A stretch of 25,288 nucleotides of DNA, taken from contig JADMIH010000042.1 in the NCBI GenBank assembly GCA_015478675.1, positions 1-25,288 of the forward strand, given 5' to 3'. The position numbers were made by a program, and so were the translations under genes. The notes below the pieces were generated by a model. The model ran no database searches. It saw only the letters and a program-made list of their open reading frames with translations, and was not told where the DNA came from. The DNA is from Chloroflexota bacterium (lineage in GTDB: Bacteria; Chloroflexota; Chloroflexia; QHBQ01; JADMIH01). Shown piece by piece: positions 7,198 through 15,341 of the stretch (positions within the stretch are counted from its first letter, which is position 1; every line of letters starts with the position of its first letter).

Positions 7198-8061
7198 TCA
7201 GCTCAGCAATCCGGGTATCTGCGTGGGGATACGCGCTACCTTTACACCTGCCGCTTCCAGGGCGTCGATTTTGCCCTGCGCGGTGCCTGCGCCGCCTGAG
7301 ACAATAGCGCCGGCGTGGCCCATGCGCCTCCCTGGTGGGGCTGTGCGCCCAGCTATATAGGCGGCTACGGGCTTGGTGACATACTCTTTTATGAATGCTG
7401 CGGCTTTCTCTTCCTCGTCGCCCCCTATCTCCCCCATCATCACTATCTTCTCTGTATGCGGATCGTCCTGGAACATACGCAGGCAATCAATAAAATCCAT
7501 GCCATGAATAGGGTCGCCACCTATGCCCACAGCAGTAGACTGCCCCATTCCCTTCTCGGTGAGGGCATAAATAACCTCGTAAGTAAGCGTGCCTGAGCGC
7601 GACACCATACCGACGCCCCCAGGCTGGCAAATATAACCGGGAATAATGCCCACCTTGGCCTCGCCGGGGGTGATAAGGCCAGGGCAGTTAGGCCCAATCA
7701 GGCGGCTCTTACTCTCTTTGAGAATATCGTACACGCGCATCATGTCGAGCACCGGAATATTCTCTGTGATAGATACAACGAGAGGTATTCCCGCCGCGAG
7801 CGCCTCCAGTATAGCGTCGGCCCCACCGATAGAGGCAGGCACAAAGCTAATCGAGACGTTGGCCCCGGTCTCCTTTACAGCTTCGGCCACTGTATTGAAA
7901 ACGGGCACGCTCCCCTGCGTGGTCGTGCCCCCCTTGCCGGGTGTGACACCGCCAACCACGTTGGTGCCGTACTCTATCATCTGCTCTGTGTGGAACGCGC
8001 CTTCGCGTCCTGTTATGCCCTGCACAAGCAACCGCGTGTCTTTATTTACCAGGATACTCAT
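7198..8061 (-). CDS. sucD: Succinyl-CoA ligase, alpha subunit
   Basis: 287 residues, normal length. With SucC it converts succinyl-CoA, NDP and phosphate to succinate, CoA and NTP in the TCA cycle. The CoA-binding domain starts [14 protein letters not shown] (11-24) and continues through [14 protein letters not shown] and SITENIPV (97-104). The ligase domain has [10 protein letters not shown] (123-132), SRSGTLTYE (154-162), GIGGDPIHG (179-187) and [18 protein letters not shown] (244-261), where His249 corresponds to the phosphohistidine. The ATG at 8061 has a GAGGGG ribosome site 9 bp upstream. sucC is not next to it. The gene heads a run of minus-strand genes with the ClpP-like gene about 114 bp downstream. 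Confidence 0.96.
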   Translation of the reverse strand: MSILVNKDTRLLVQGITGREGAFHTEQMIEYGTNVVGGVTPGKGGTTTQGSVPVFNTVAEAVKETGANVSISFVPASIGGADAILEALAAGIPLVVSITENIPVLDMMRVYDILKESKSRLIGPNCPGLITPGEAKVGIIPGYICQPGGVGMVSRSGTLTYEVIYALTEKGMGQSTAVGIGGDPIHGMDFIDCLRMFQDDPHTEKIVMMGEIGGDEEEKAAAFIKEYVTKPVAAYIAGRTAPPGRRMGHAGAIVSGGAGTAQGKIDALEAAGVKVARIPTQIPGLLS

Positions 8062-8099
8062 CTACTTTGACCCCTCTTCATTCAAATGGTAGCGCGGGG

Positions 8100-8129
8100 A
8101 TTATAACATAGCGCACACGTAGCAGACAA
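8100..8129 (-). promoter_or_regulatory. Probable sucD promoter with extended -10
   Basis: On the minus strand TTGTCT (8124-8129) is followed after 18 bp by a perfect TATAAT (8100-8105), with TG one base upstream (TGTTATAAT). The start would be near 8093. The -35 box is 14 bp from the end of the miniature element at 8144-8337. Confidence 0.7.
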
Positions 8130-8143
8130 TCGCAAAACATAAT

Positions 8144-8337
8144 GTAACTGTTCAGATTCAAGGGGGAGGGGCTAGCTTAGCCCCCCTTTCCCTTGATGGG
8201 AGATATACTCCCCAGCAATAAAGCCCCCTCTCCCTTCATGGGAGAGGGGCATGGGGTGAGGGTAAGTAAGGGTGCGTGAGGGTACGCCTCCACAGCTACT
8301 CCTTGAAGATTGCTCCACCCCTAATCTGAACACTTAC
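8144..8337. mobile_element. Miniature inverted-repeat element, family A copy 2 (194 bp)
   Basis: The left end starts GTAACTGTTCAGATTC. The right end, read inward, starts GTAAGTGTTCAGATTAGGGG, so the ends are imperfect terminal inverted repeats. The interior contains GGGGCTA-GC-TTAGCCCC and AGCCCCCTCTCCC / GGGAGAGGGGC hairpin blocks. The right arm is homologous to the right arm of copy 1 (GATTGCTCCACCC). No open frame of note. AAT flanks both sides (8141-8143 and 8338-8340), a possible 3-bp target duplication. Confidence 0.8.
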
Positions 8338-8409
8338 AATATGATTTACTCACCTTACCCAGCTTGGGAGATAACGCCTTTACAGCAGCCATGCGTTCGA
8401 TGAGTAATT

Positions 8410-8448
8410 AAAACAAAATACAACAGCAGACTATGCCTGCTGTTGTAT
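8410..8448 (-). terminator. Rho-independent terminator of the LiaF-like membrane protein gene
   Basis: A perfect 12-bp stem (8418-8429 with 8437-8448) closes a 7-nt loop. On the minus strand it is followed by TATTTTGTTTTAATT, a T-rich run. It lies about 105 bases past the stop of the gene at 8553. Confidence 0.85.
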
Positions 8449-8552
8449 CAGTAAGAATGATGAAGAGTAAAAGCCACTGCCCACAAGCCGTAATCTTTAG
8501 CATAACCAAAGTCGCTGCTAAGGGCCTATCTCAGACCAGGTGTATGCTCCGT

Positions 8553-9251
8553 CTACCTCATCTGCTTGCGGCGCGACTGGTCTATCAGCAGATAAGCGCC
8601 AAGCACTATCAAAGCTAAAGGCCATAAATTGCCAATCATCCAGACGCTTGAAAGGCTGGACAGCACCAGTATGCCCCCTGGTATCAGCGCCCACCAGTGC
8701 TTGCGCTCGAAAGCCCAAATGAGGCAGAAGCCGAGGCCCAGAGTGAAGGCCGTTATGTCACCGCCGCGCCAGAAGCTTACAAACGCCAGGCTGGAAAGAA
8801 GCTCACCCGCTCCTATGCCCAGGAGAATAGCTCCCGGTATAAGAAATCCCACACGATAGCCGGGGCGAGTCTGGAAGTAGGCATACATGAATATAGCGCC
8901 CACCAGTAGCAGCACCATGTTGCCGAAGCCCGGTATGATCGAAAACTCTGTCAGGCCAAAGAGCAAGCCGCCGCCGATTAGTATTAGCCCCAGCATCGTA
9001 CGGTCCCGCCCACGACGCTCAGCAGGCTGCGGCCCCCGTTGGCTGTAGCTGCCGTATGACGACACGCCCGTGCTCTGTGCAGGCTGATACTGAGGAGCCT
9101 GAGGCGGCTGCGCCTGCTCCTGGTTGTAAGTCGGCTGTAGCGTCGGCGGGCCCTGGCTGTAGCTTCCCTGCACAGGAGGGAAGTGGTGTGTCGCGCCTTG
9201 CTCTGCGCCCGGCTGCGGCGAAGCGTCCTGATTGGTGTTATAGCTGTTCAT
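8553..9251 (-). CDS. Polytopic membrane protein with proline/glutamine-rich N terminus (LiaF/DUF5668-like)
   Basis: 232 residues from the ATG at 9251, chosen for its GGAGAAG ribosome site; an upstream ATG at 9302 has none. Residues 1-83 are hydrophilic and rich in Pro, Gln and Tyr, probably disordered and cytoplasmic, ending in a basic AERRGRDR. Residues 86-223 form about six short membrane segments with the TMLGLILIGGGLLFGL pattern typical of LiaF/LiaI (DUF5668) membrane domains found in cell-envelope stress proteins. The C terminus is basic (DQSRRKQMR). The N terminus shares PQP...ATHHFPP with the upstream neighbour's PQP...ATRYFPP. The two genes are 59 bp apart on one strand, with a terminator after this one, so they are likely an operon. 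The exact role is unknown. Confidence 0.8.
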   Translation of the reverse strand: MNSYNTNQDASPQPGAEQGATHHFPPVQGSYSQGPPTLQPTYNQEQAQPPQAPQYQPAQSTGVSSYGSYSQRGPQPAERRGRDRTMLGLILIGGGLLFGLTEFSIIPGFGNMVLLLVGAIFMYAYFQTRPGYRVGFLIPGAILLGIGAGELLSSLAFVSFWRGGDITAFTLGLGFCLIWAFERKHWWALIPGGILVLSSLSSVWMIGNLWPLALIVLGAYLLIDQSRRKQMR

Positions 9252-9310
9252 TATCTTCTCCTTGTTACTGCTTCTCTCGGCTACTCTCTGGCAATTGTGC
9301 AAGTCAAAAG

Positions 9311-9886
9311 CTACATATATCGTCTATACTGTCTGCGCGAACGGCTGACTAGAAAGAAAACGCCCAGCCCAATCAGCGCGAAAGGCAAGAGCTTGCCGAG
9401 GTTCTGATCGCCTCCCGGCACGCCCGCGTTACGCCATTTAGCACCAAAGGAGCCGCGTGACGCCTGAGCATCCTGTTTGTCCTGCAAATCGTCTCTCCCT
9501 GGCGTAGCTAGCCCGCCTGGGGCAAGAGGAGCCACAAAAGGCGCTGATTCTGGGCCTGATGGCGGCTGCGCGAACCAGGGGGGCTTATCTCTATTGAACT
9601 GCGGCGCAGCATGTGAGTTGGAGGGGATAGCCATACTGCCGGAGCGACTAAATGCCGCCAAGCCGCCCAACATGATTACGAAACCAACCACAAGCGCTAT
9701 ACCCAGCAGAGGTATAGTCGCAATCTCCCTGCTCGAAGGCTCTGGATCAGCTCTGGATAAAGGAGTTGTCTGGCCTCTGTTTGGATCGCTATAGTGAGAT
9801 TGCTCGCCCTGAGGTGGGAAATACCTCGTCGCGTTTGGGTCCATCTCAGGCTGGGGTGGGGAGTTATAGCCGCCGCTGCTATCCAT
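9311..9886 (-). CDS. Proline-rich membrane protein with two membrane segments
   Basis: 191 residues from the ATG at 9886, which has GGAG about 9 bp upstream; a further frame-open start at 9913 lacks a ribosome site. No family recognised. The layout is an N-terminal Pro/Ser-rich region (1-54), a membrane helix (about 57-79, IPLLGIALVVGFVIMLGGL), a long Pro/Ala/Gly-rich loop (80-163), a second helix (165-180, LLPFALIGLGVFFLV), and a very basic tail SRSRRQYRRYM. With both ends inside, the loop would be outside. The N-terminal PQPEMDPNATRYFPP resembles the N terminus of the next gene downstream, suggesting a shared interaction or a duplication of that segment. Confidence 0.7.
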   Translation of the reverse strand: MDSSGGYNSPPQPEMDPNATRYFPPQGEQSHYSDPNRGQTTPLSRADPEPSSREIATIPLLGIALVVGFVIMLGGLAAFSRSGSMAIPSNSHAAPQFNRDKPPWFAQPPSGPESAPFVAPLAPGGLATPGRDDLQDKQDAQASRGSFGAKWRNAGVPGGDQNLGKLLPFALIGLGVFFLVSRSRRQYRRYM

Positions 9887-9990
9887 ATATCTGCACTCCG
9901 GTAGAAGTACCAATTATTGCTGCCTGACATTATCTACGCAAAGGCTTTACCCAAAGTTGCAGACCAAAACGGAATAGCATCAGGCGGGCG

Positions 9991-10620
9991 TCATCGGCGA
10001 TAAAGGCCATTCGCCTCAATATAGTCGCGCACCGAGTCGGGCACTCTATACCTTATCGAGCGCCTCTCCGCAACACGGCGGCGCAAATTGGTGGCTGATA
10101 TATCTATGAGCGGCGCTTCCACCCAGTCTACTGAGGTCGCCAGTTGCGGCACCGCTGTTACCTGCGCAGAAAAATCCACAATGACGCCGGGCCGTTTCAC
10201 CACCGCCAACCGCGCTTGGGCCAGAATGCCCTCAGGATCATGCCAGCCGGCAAAGGTACGGAGCGAGTCGCTTCCCACAATAAACCACATCTTTAACTGC
10301 TCGCCCCACTCAGTTCGCAGTTGCCGCAAAGTTTCCACTGTATACGACGGGCTGGGGCGGTCTACATCCACACGCGAGAGGGCAAAGCGGGGATTGTCTG
10401 CAATGGCCCCTGCCACCATAGCCAACCTCTGCTCAGCAGAAGCGACAGGCTTGCCCTCCTTCAGCGGCTGTTGGCCCACCGGAACGAACAGCACAAGGTC
10501 AAGGGCTAATTCCTCACACACAGTCTCAGCTGAGATCAGGTGCGCCATGTGCACCGGATCGAAAGACCCACCCATCACTCCCAGGCGGTGAATATTATTC
10601 TGCGAGATGGAGATAGGCAC
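9991..10620 (-). CDS. nadD: Nicotinate-nucleotide adenylyltransferase
   Basis: 209 residues, typical of NadD. It transfers AMP from ATP to nicotinate mononucleotide, giving deamido-NAD, in the cytoplasm. The nucleotidyltransferase motif is GGSFDPVHMAHL (17-28), with HMAH in place of the more usual HxGH. Other motifs are RPSPSYTVETL (88-98), WFIVGSDSL (112-120) and ISATNLRRRV (174-183), equivalent to the ISSTxxR ATP-binding motif. The start is GTG at 10620 with AAGGA 6 bp upstream. It uses the product of the nicotinate phosphoribosyltransferase at 330-1688, but the two genes are about 8.3 kb apart and not in one operon. It lies 104 bp upstream of the two small membrane protein genes. Confidence 0.95.
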   Translation of the reverse strand: MPISISQNNIHRLGVMGGSFDPVHMAHLISAETVCEELALDLVLFVPVGQQPLKEGKPVASAEQRLAMVAGAIADNPRFALSRVDVDRPSPSYTVETLRQLRTEWGEQLKMWFIVGSDSLRTFAGWHDPEGILAQARLAVVKRPGVIVDFSAQVTAVPQLATSVDWVEAPLIDISATNLRRRVAERRSIRYRVPDSVRDYIEANGLYRR

Positions 10621-10743
10621 TTTTATCCTTGGGCGGAATTACGAATTATGAATTACAACTCACCTTACTCAGCTAGTTGCACAGACTGAAGTTGGCGGAA
10701 AGCGTCGAAAGCCACCTGTATGGCACGCAAGTAGATAGTAAGC

Positions 10744-12585
10744 TCAAGCCTGATGCCCGCCTCGAACCTCACCCTGCTCACCTGGCATACCGGCCTCTTT
10801 TGGCGGCTGGCTGAACAGCTTCTGCAAGTAGTAGCTGACGAACAAGAACAGGCCGCCGAACCCGAGAAAGAGCAGAATCCGCCATACCTGGTCCACCGCC
10901 AGGTCCACCAGGAAGAGCTTGGCTACCACAAGAAAGAGCGTGGCGATAGCCGTGTTTATAAGGGCACGATTGCGGGACAGTAGCACCCCGGCCACCAGAA
11001 GCCCGAGCGCGTATATACCCCAGGCTATCGTTATATATGGCCTGCCATCGGGCAGGATAGAAAACTCGCGCCACAGCCATGCAAGCAGACCAACGTGCGC
11101 CGCCGCCCTATAAACCCGGCCGAACTCTTTAGGCGGCGTGGCAAAGAAGGACGCCACAAAGACCAGCGCAATGACAGCCAGATCAAGCAGGCCCTTGGCA
11201 TTGAACACGGCAGTCTGAGCACTGTTGCCTTCGGCGATACGCCCCGTAAACCACAGAGCAAGCCCAAGGAACACAAGATGCCCCGCCGCCGAGACCGAGT
11301 CGCGCAAGAACCACCTGGAGATAGTCAGCAGAGCGGTTGCCTCCAGCGCAAGGGCCAGATAAAGAGCGGCATCGTTATCGTTGTTGCTACCCTGGAGCAG
11401 CAGCGCCAGGGACAGCGTCAGAAGGCCCGCCGCCACCAGCGCGTGCATGTGCGCGAGCATCAGGTTGCGTGACCGCAGGCCCCATGTAATAAGGGCCACC
11501 GCCAATGCACCCGCTAGCATTATCCAACCCCACGCCTGCTGCGAGACCAGCGATCGCCAGACGGCCATCGAGAAGGTCACTACAAGCAAAAAAGTAAAGA
11601 ACGTCAAAAGAGCGAGGCTTACTATATCAACTTGGATCATGCCCTCAGGGACGGATTCATCCCCTCCCTTGCTATATCGAGAGAGCCACAAGGCATTGTC
11701 GTTCCACAAAGCTTTCCGAGCCACAGGCAACAGCCAGAACGCCACCAGAGCGAACACAGCTCCTCCTTGTAGCGACCATTTGTCAGAGATAGAAGTATCT
11801 CCGCTGAAGAACTTAGCTAAGAAGAAAACTACCCAGCCCCCCACGAACGAAGTCCACAGCAGCGAGTACCACCCTCGGAACATGAAGATGGCGGTTGTGC
11901 CCGCAAGCACCAGGCAGGTATAGCCAATAAGGGCCGGTATATTTACAGTATCGGTATGCAAGAGGAAGGGTGTCGCAAGCCCGCCTATCGCGCCTATGAG
12001 GGCCAGCACAACGCCATCACGGTACACGGATAGGAATAGGGCCAGTGCGGTGATGAGCGCCATGAAGCCAAAGGCGATTCCGAAATCAACCAGATGGTAG
12101 AGTTGGAAGGCCGCATAGCCCGTAATGTAGTAGGCAGCGATGCTCCCGCCCATCAACACCTGGCTGAAGTTCTCGTGTTCCTTGCGCACCCCCAGCCCGG
12201 CCAGCAGCAGAAGCGTGCCGAGTATCAGCCCGAACGCAACGCGCACCTGCTCGGTCAGCCAGCCACGATCAACCGCATACTTGAACAGGAAAGCCAGCCC
12301 AAGCAGGAGGAGGGCTATCCCGGCTTTGTTCAGCCACCACCCGCCGCTTCGTACAGAATCAAAACTTTCGGGAAACAACCGCATCTCAGGACGTGGGGCG
12401 GTAGGAGGAGGCGGAGGCAATGAAGGCTGCTGGCCGGGCTGTGCTTGCGGCGGATAGGCCGAGGGAGAGAGTAGCTGCGTAGGTTGCAGCCCATGCTCCG
12501 CGACCGTGCGATGTAATTCCTGGACTGCAATTTCCAGGCGATAAACGCGATCGGCCAGCGCCTTTAGCTCATGCTCGTCCATCAT
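10744..12585 (-). CDS. DUF2339 polytopic membrane protein
   Basis: About 613 residues from ATG at 12585; ATG at 12582 is equally possible. The frame stays open to 12678, but that extension would translate a palindromic repeat (12598-12625), so it is rejected. Residues 1-32 form a short coiled-coil-like helix (LKALADRVYRLEIAVQELHRT), followed by a Pro-rich linker. The typical DUF2339 opening is WLNKAGIALLLLGLAFLFKYAVDRGWL, from about residue 84. It is followed by many hydrophobic helices, roughly 15 or more, to LFLFVSYYLQKLF near the C terminus. DUF2339 proteins are uncharacterised integral membrane proteins of the cytoplasmic membrane. The gene ends 123 bp before the nadD start on the same strand. 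Confidence 0.88.
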   Translation of the reverse strand: MMDEHELKALADRVYRLEIAVQELHRTVAEHGLQPTQLLSPSAYPPQAQPGQQPSLPPPPPTAPRPEMRLFPESFDSVRSGGWWLNKAGIALLLLGLAFLFKYAVDRGWLTEQVRVAFGLILGTLLLLAGLGVRKEHENFSQVLMGGSIAAYYITGYAAFQLYHLVDFGIAFGFMALITALALFLSVYRDGVVLALIGAIGGLATPFLLHTDTVNIPALIGYTCLVLAGTTAIFMFRGWYSLLWTSFVGGWVVFFLAKFFSGDTSISDKWSLQGGAVFALVAFWLLPVARKALWNDNALWLSRYSKGGDESVPEGMIQVDIVSLALLTFFTFLLVVTFSMAVWRSLVSQQAWGWIMLAGALAVALITWGLRSRNLMLAHMHALVAAGLLTLSLALLLQGSNNDNDAALYLALALEATALLTISRWFLRDSVSAAGHLVFLGLALWFTGRIAEGNSAQTAVFNAKGLLDLAVIALVFVASFFATPPKEFGRVYRAAAHVGLLAWLWREFSILPDGRPYITIAWGIYALGLLVAGVLLSRNRALINTAIATLFLVVAKLFLVDLAVDQVWRILLFLGFGGLFLFVSYYLQKLFSQPPKEAGMPGEQGEVRGGHQA

Positions 12586-12597
12586 CGAAGATTGTTC

Positions 12598-12625
12598 GTA
12601 GGAGCGAGATTTATCTCGCCCCTGC
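12598..12625. repeat. REP-like palindrome
   Basis: GCGAGAT (12604-12610) and ATCTCGC (12613-12619) pair around a TT loop. Outer bases GTAGG and CCTGC extend the dyad with one mismatch. It resembles the widespread GTAGG(G)GCGAGAT-type extragenic palindromes. It sits in the gap upstream of the DUF2339 gene and accounts for the false N-terminal extension of that frame. Confidence 0.75.
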
Positions 12626-12840
12626 ACCCTTAATCTGGATATGTACAACCCTGGCATACAGCCTAAAGAGTATAACATTGCTCGGCTAGTTTCGCATCGC
12701 CACCAAGCCTACCTTTGGGGTTGCATTTACTATGCCAGCGTTTTACATCTCACCTTACGCAAGCTGCCGAAGAAACAAGCACTCACTACCCCAACTTGTG
12801 CCTTTCTACTCCCCTGCGTAACGTGAGTTCACAATTCCGT

Positions 12841-13635
12841 TCACACCACCACTACATTTGCGCCAGGGAAGTAGCCCTCAAGCGCTTCTACGACCCTGGG
12901 AGTGATTGCCACACGTGAGGCTGCCGGCACCCAGAACTCGACGCGCAGCCTTGCTACACCATCGTTCACCCCTTCGAGGGCAACTACAGGTGCAGGCGTG
13001 GCAGCGATTTCGTCAAAGCCTTGCAGCACACGGTCTATCTCGTGGCTCGTTTCGCTCAAGCTTCCTTTGCCCGTGCTAACGACTATCACCTGCCGCTGCA
13101 AGTCAGAAGCTGAGCGATTAGTTACTATTTCGTTGAGCACCACGCTGTTTGGCACAACAACCTGCAAGTTCTCCTCTGTGCAAAGTATCGTGGTGCGTAG
13201 CTCGATCCCGCGCACCACGCCTGTTACCTCTTTCACACTGATCCGGTCTCCTATGCTGAAAGGCTGCTCCATCAACAGATAGATGCCCGCGATTACATTC
13301 CTCAACAGGTCCTGCATCGAGAGCGAGATAGCCAGCCCCGCAGCCCCCACCAGGGTGAGCAGACCTGTCCAATCCACCCCGAATGAGGGCAGCATGAGGA
13401 TGATGCCAACTACTACCACTATCACCTGCGCCAGGTTGCCGAGCAAGGTAGCCACATTGAGATTGACGCGACTGCGTGAGGATAGCCCGACCACCCACCT
13501 CTTGGCGAAGCGCGCCAGCACCAGCGCCACCACAAGGATCAACAGCGCCCGTATCACATTGAGCAATATTTGCACAACGGGATCTGAGGTGTTAAGAGAC
13601 TGAAGATATGAGACAGGTGTGGGTGTTGGGGTCAT
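12841..13635 (-). CDS. MscS-family small-conductance mechanosensitive channel
   Basis: 264 residues, close to E. coli MscS (286). It opens under membrane tension to release solutes during hypo-osmotic shock. Membrane helices lie at about 20-42, 64-86 and 91-120. The pore-lining third helix reads GAAGLAISLSMQDLLRNVIAGI (97-118), with the Gly/Ala packing pattern of MscS TM3. The cytoplasmic beta domain follows with PFSIGDRI (125-132) and VPNS (161-164), the equivalents of the conserved PFxxGD and xPNS motifs. The C terminus forms the alpha/beta vestibule domain. It starts 23 bp after the radA stop on the same strand and is likely co-transcribed. No strong ribosome site is seen at the ATG. Confidence 0.92.
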   Translation of the reverse strand: MTPTPTPVSYLQSLNTSDPVVQILLNVIRALLILVVALVLARFAKRWVVGLSSRSRVNLNVATLLGNLAQVIVVVVGIILMLPSFGVDWTGLLTLVGAAGLAISLSMQDLLRNVIAGIYLLMEQPFSIGDRISVKEVTGVVRGIELRTTILCTEENLQVVVPNSVVLNEIVTNRSASDLQRQVIVVSTGKGSLSETSHEIDRVLQGFDEIAATPAPVVALEGVNDGVARLRVEFWVPAASRVAITPRVVEALEGYFPGANVVVV

Positions 13636-13658
13636 ACTAGCTGTCGAGACGGCACTTC

Positions 13659-15044
13659 TTACTTCACCAGCGCGTCCTCTATAGCCTCCTGCACAGTGGC
13701 GACCGACCTGCCCTTCATCCCCTGCGGCAAGGCCAGCTTGCGGCCCGTATGTGGGTATATAGCGCGTGTAAAGCCGAGCTTGGCAGCTTCATTCAGGCGG
13801 CGGTCCAGCTGTCCCACGCTCCTCAGCTCGCCGGAGAGACCAATCTCGCCGATGAGCGCAACTTCAGGGTCTACCTGTATTTCGCGGTACGATGATACAA
13901 TAGCTGTGGCTACCGCGAGGTCAATCGCGGGCTCGGTTATCTTAAGGCCGCCCACCACATTGACGTATATATCCTGGTTCCCCAGCCCCAGCCCCACTCG
14001 CTTGCTCAACACAGCCGTCAGCAATAGAAGGCGGTTGAGGTCTATACCGTTAGCGGTGCGGCGTGGGTTGCCGAAGCTCGTTTCAGAGGTAAGCGCCTGC
14101 ACCTCCACGAGAATTGGCCTGGTGCCCTCAAGGGTTACTGCTACGGATGCGCCGGGCGAGTCGCTGCTCCGCTCGGCCAGAAATGCCGCCGATGGATTGC
14201 CTACCTCGACCATCCCTTCGTTGCCCATCTCAAAGACGCCCACCTCATTTGTCGAACCAAAGCGGTTCTTGACCCCGCGCAGCAGGCGGTACTGGTGGAA
14301 TCTGTCACCTTCCAGATAGAGCACCACATCTACCATATGCTCCAGCACGCGAGGCCCGGCGATAGCGCCCTCCTTGGTAACGTGCCCCACCAGGAACATC
14401 GGGATATTGCGCGTCTTGGCTATGCGCGTCAATCGTGAGGTGCATTCCCGCACCTGGCTCACCGACCCCGCAGCCGAGGTAAGGTCAGGCAGGAAGACCG
14501 TCTGTATCGAGTCGATGATCACCAGGCCGGGCTGCAACGCCTCTACCTGGGCAACCACAGCTTCCAGGTCAGTCTCCGACAGCAGAAGAAGCCTGTCGGG
14601 GTTGAGGTCGAGTCGGGAAGCGCGCAGCTTGATCTGCTGCGGGCTTTCCTCTCCTGAAACGTAAAGCACAGGCTTATCACCCCACAGAGCAAGCTCCGCG
14701 CTTACTTGTAGCAGCAGTGTGCTCTTGCCAATCCCCGGGTCTCCACCGATCAGCACCAGCGAGCCGAGAACTATACCTCCGCCAAGCACCCGGTTGAACT
14801 CGTTCCCAGGTATGGTGACACGTCGAAAGTGCTCGTTTTGCACCTGCGAGATAGGGGTAGGACGGTTGCCCGTCCCCTCCGCAGACCTTGCAACTGCGCT
14901 TGCTGATGGGGTCGGCGCGCTTACGGTGGTCTCCACAAAGGAGTTCCACTCACCACAGTCGGGGCAACGGCCCGTCCATTTAGGCTGCTCGCTCCCGCAC
15001 TGCTGGCAGACGAACATCGTTCGAATCTTTGTCTTGGGTGGCAT
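13659..15044 (-). CDS. radA: DNA repair protein RadA (Sms)
   Basis: 461 residues, normal length. RadA is a DnaB-like, RecA-fold helicase that processes branched recombination intermediates. Domains in order: a C4 zinc finger with Cys13, Cys16, Cys27 and Cys30; the ATPase core with Walker A GDPGIGKST (101-109, Lys107) and Walker B LVIIDS (174-179, Asp178); the RadA-specific KNRFG motif (259-263); and a C-terminal Lon-protease-like domain (about 300-455, including VVGGLKITEPAIDLAVA and IGEIGLSGELR). All key residues are present. An extended -10 promoter lies upstream, and the MscS-family gene follows after 23 bp. Confidence 0.97.
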   Translation of the reverse strand: MPPKTKIRTMFVCQQCGSEQPKWTGRCPDCGEWNSFVETTVSAPTPSASAVARSAEGTGNRPTPISQVQNEHFRRVTIPGNEFNRVLGGGIVLGSLVLIGGDPGIGKSTLLLQVSAELALWGDKPVLYVSGEESPQQIKLRASRLDLNPDRLLLLSETDLEAVVAQVEALQPGLVIIDSIQTVFLPDLTSAAGSVSQVRECTSRLTRIAKTRNIPMFLVGHVTKEGAIAGPRVLEHMVDVVLYLEGDRFHQYRLLRGVKNRFGSTNEVGVFEMGNEGMVEVGNPSAAFLAERSSDSPGASVAVTLEGTRPILVEVQALTSETSFGNPRRTANGIDLNRLLLLTAVLSKRVGLGLGNQDIYVNVVGGLKITEPAIDLAVATAIVSSYREIQVDPEVALIGEIGLSGELRSVGQLDRRLNEAAKLGFTRAIYPHTGRKLALPQGMKGRSVATVQEAIEDALVK

Positions 15045-15079
15045 TTATTTTCTTTCTAGCTACAATCTGTTATCTGTTA

Positions 15080-15088
15080 ATTATAACA
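15080..15088 (-). promoter_or_regulatory. Extended -10 promoter of radA
   Basis: On the minus strand the string TGTTATAAT contains a perfect -10 (15080-15085) with the upstream TG. No good -35 box is seen at 16-18 bp. The sequence ATGTTATAAT is identical to that in the sucD promoter. The leader would be about 30 nt. Confidence 0.6.
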
Positions 15089-15164
15089 TGAACAGAACTC
15101 CTCCTGGGAAAGAGATTTGTAGAACATGAGGGTGTACTGTAGCCAGTAATCTAGCAAATGCCTG

Positions 15165-15196
15165 TTGACAAAGCACCCCTCGCTGTGTGCTATAAT
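15165..15196 (+). promoter_or_regulatory. Probable promoter of the beta-propeller protein gene
   Basis: A perfect TTGACA (15165-15170) and a perfect TATAAT (15191-15196) preceded by TG one base upstream (TGCTATAAT). The spacing is 20 bp, longer than the usual 17, which the extended -10 may offset. The leader to the ATG at 15342 would be about 140 nt. It is divergent from the radA promoter. Confidence 0.6.
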
Positions 15197-15341
15197 ACGG
15201 CACATCAACATACTTCGATCCATTGTCTTCAATATGCATGGCATATACGATGTTTTGCGCCCTCCAGCTGCCGCCTCGCATGACGCATATGCCAGATAGT
15301 CACACCGGCTTGTCTAGCAAGTAGTAAAGAGGAGAGAAGGA

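Noticed and set aside
12586..12678. N-terminal extension of the DUF2339 frame
   Set aside because: It would translate the REP-like palindrome at 12598-12625, and the conserved coiled-coil start is at 12585 or 12582.
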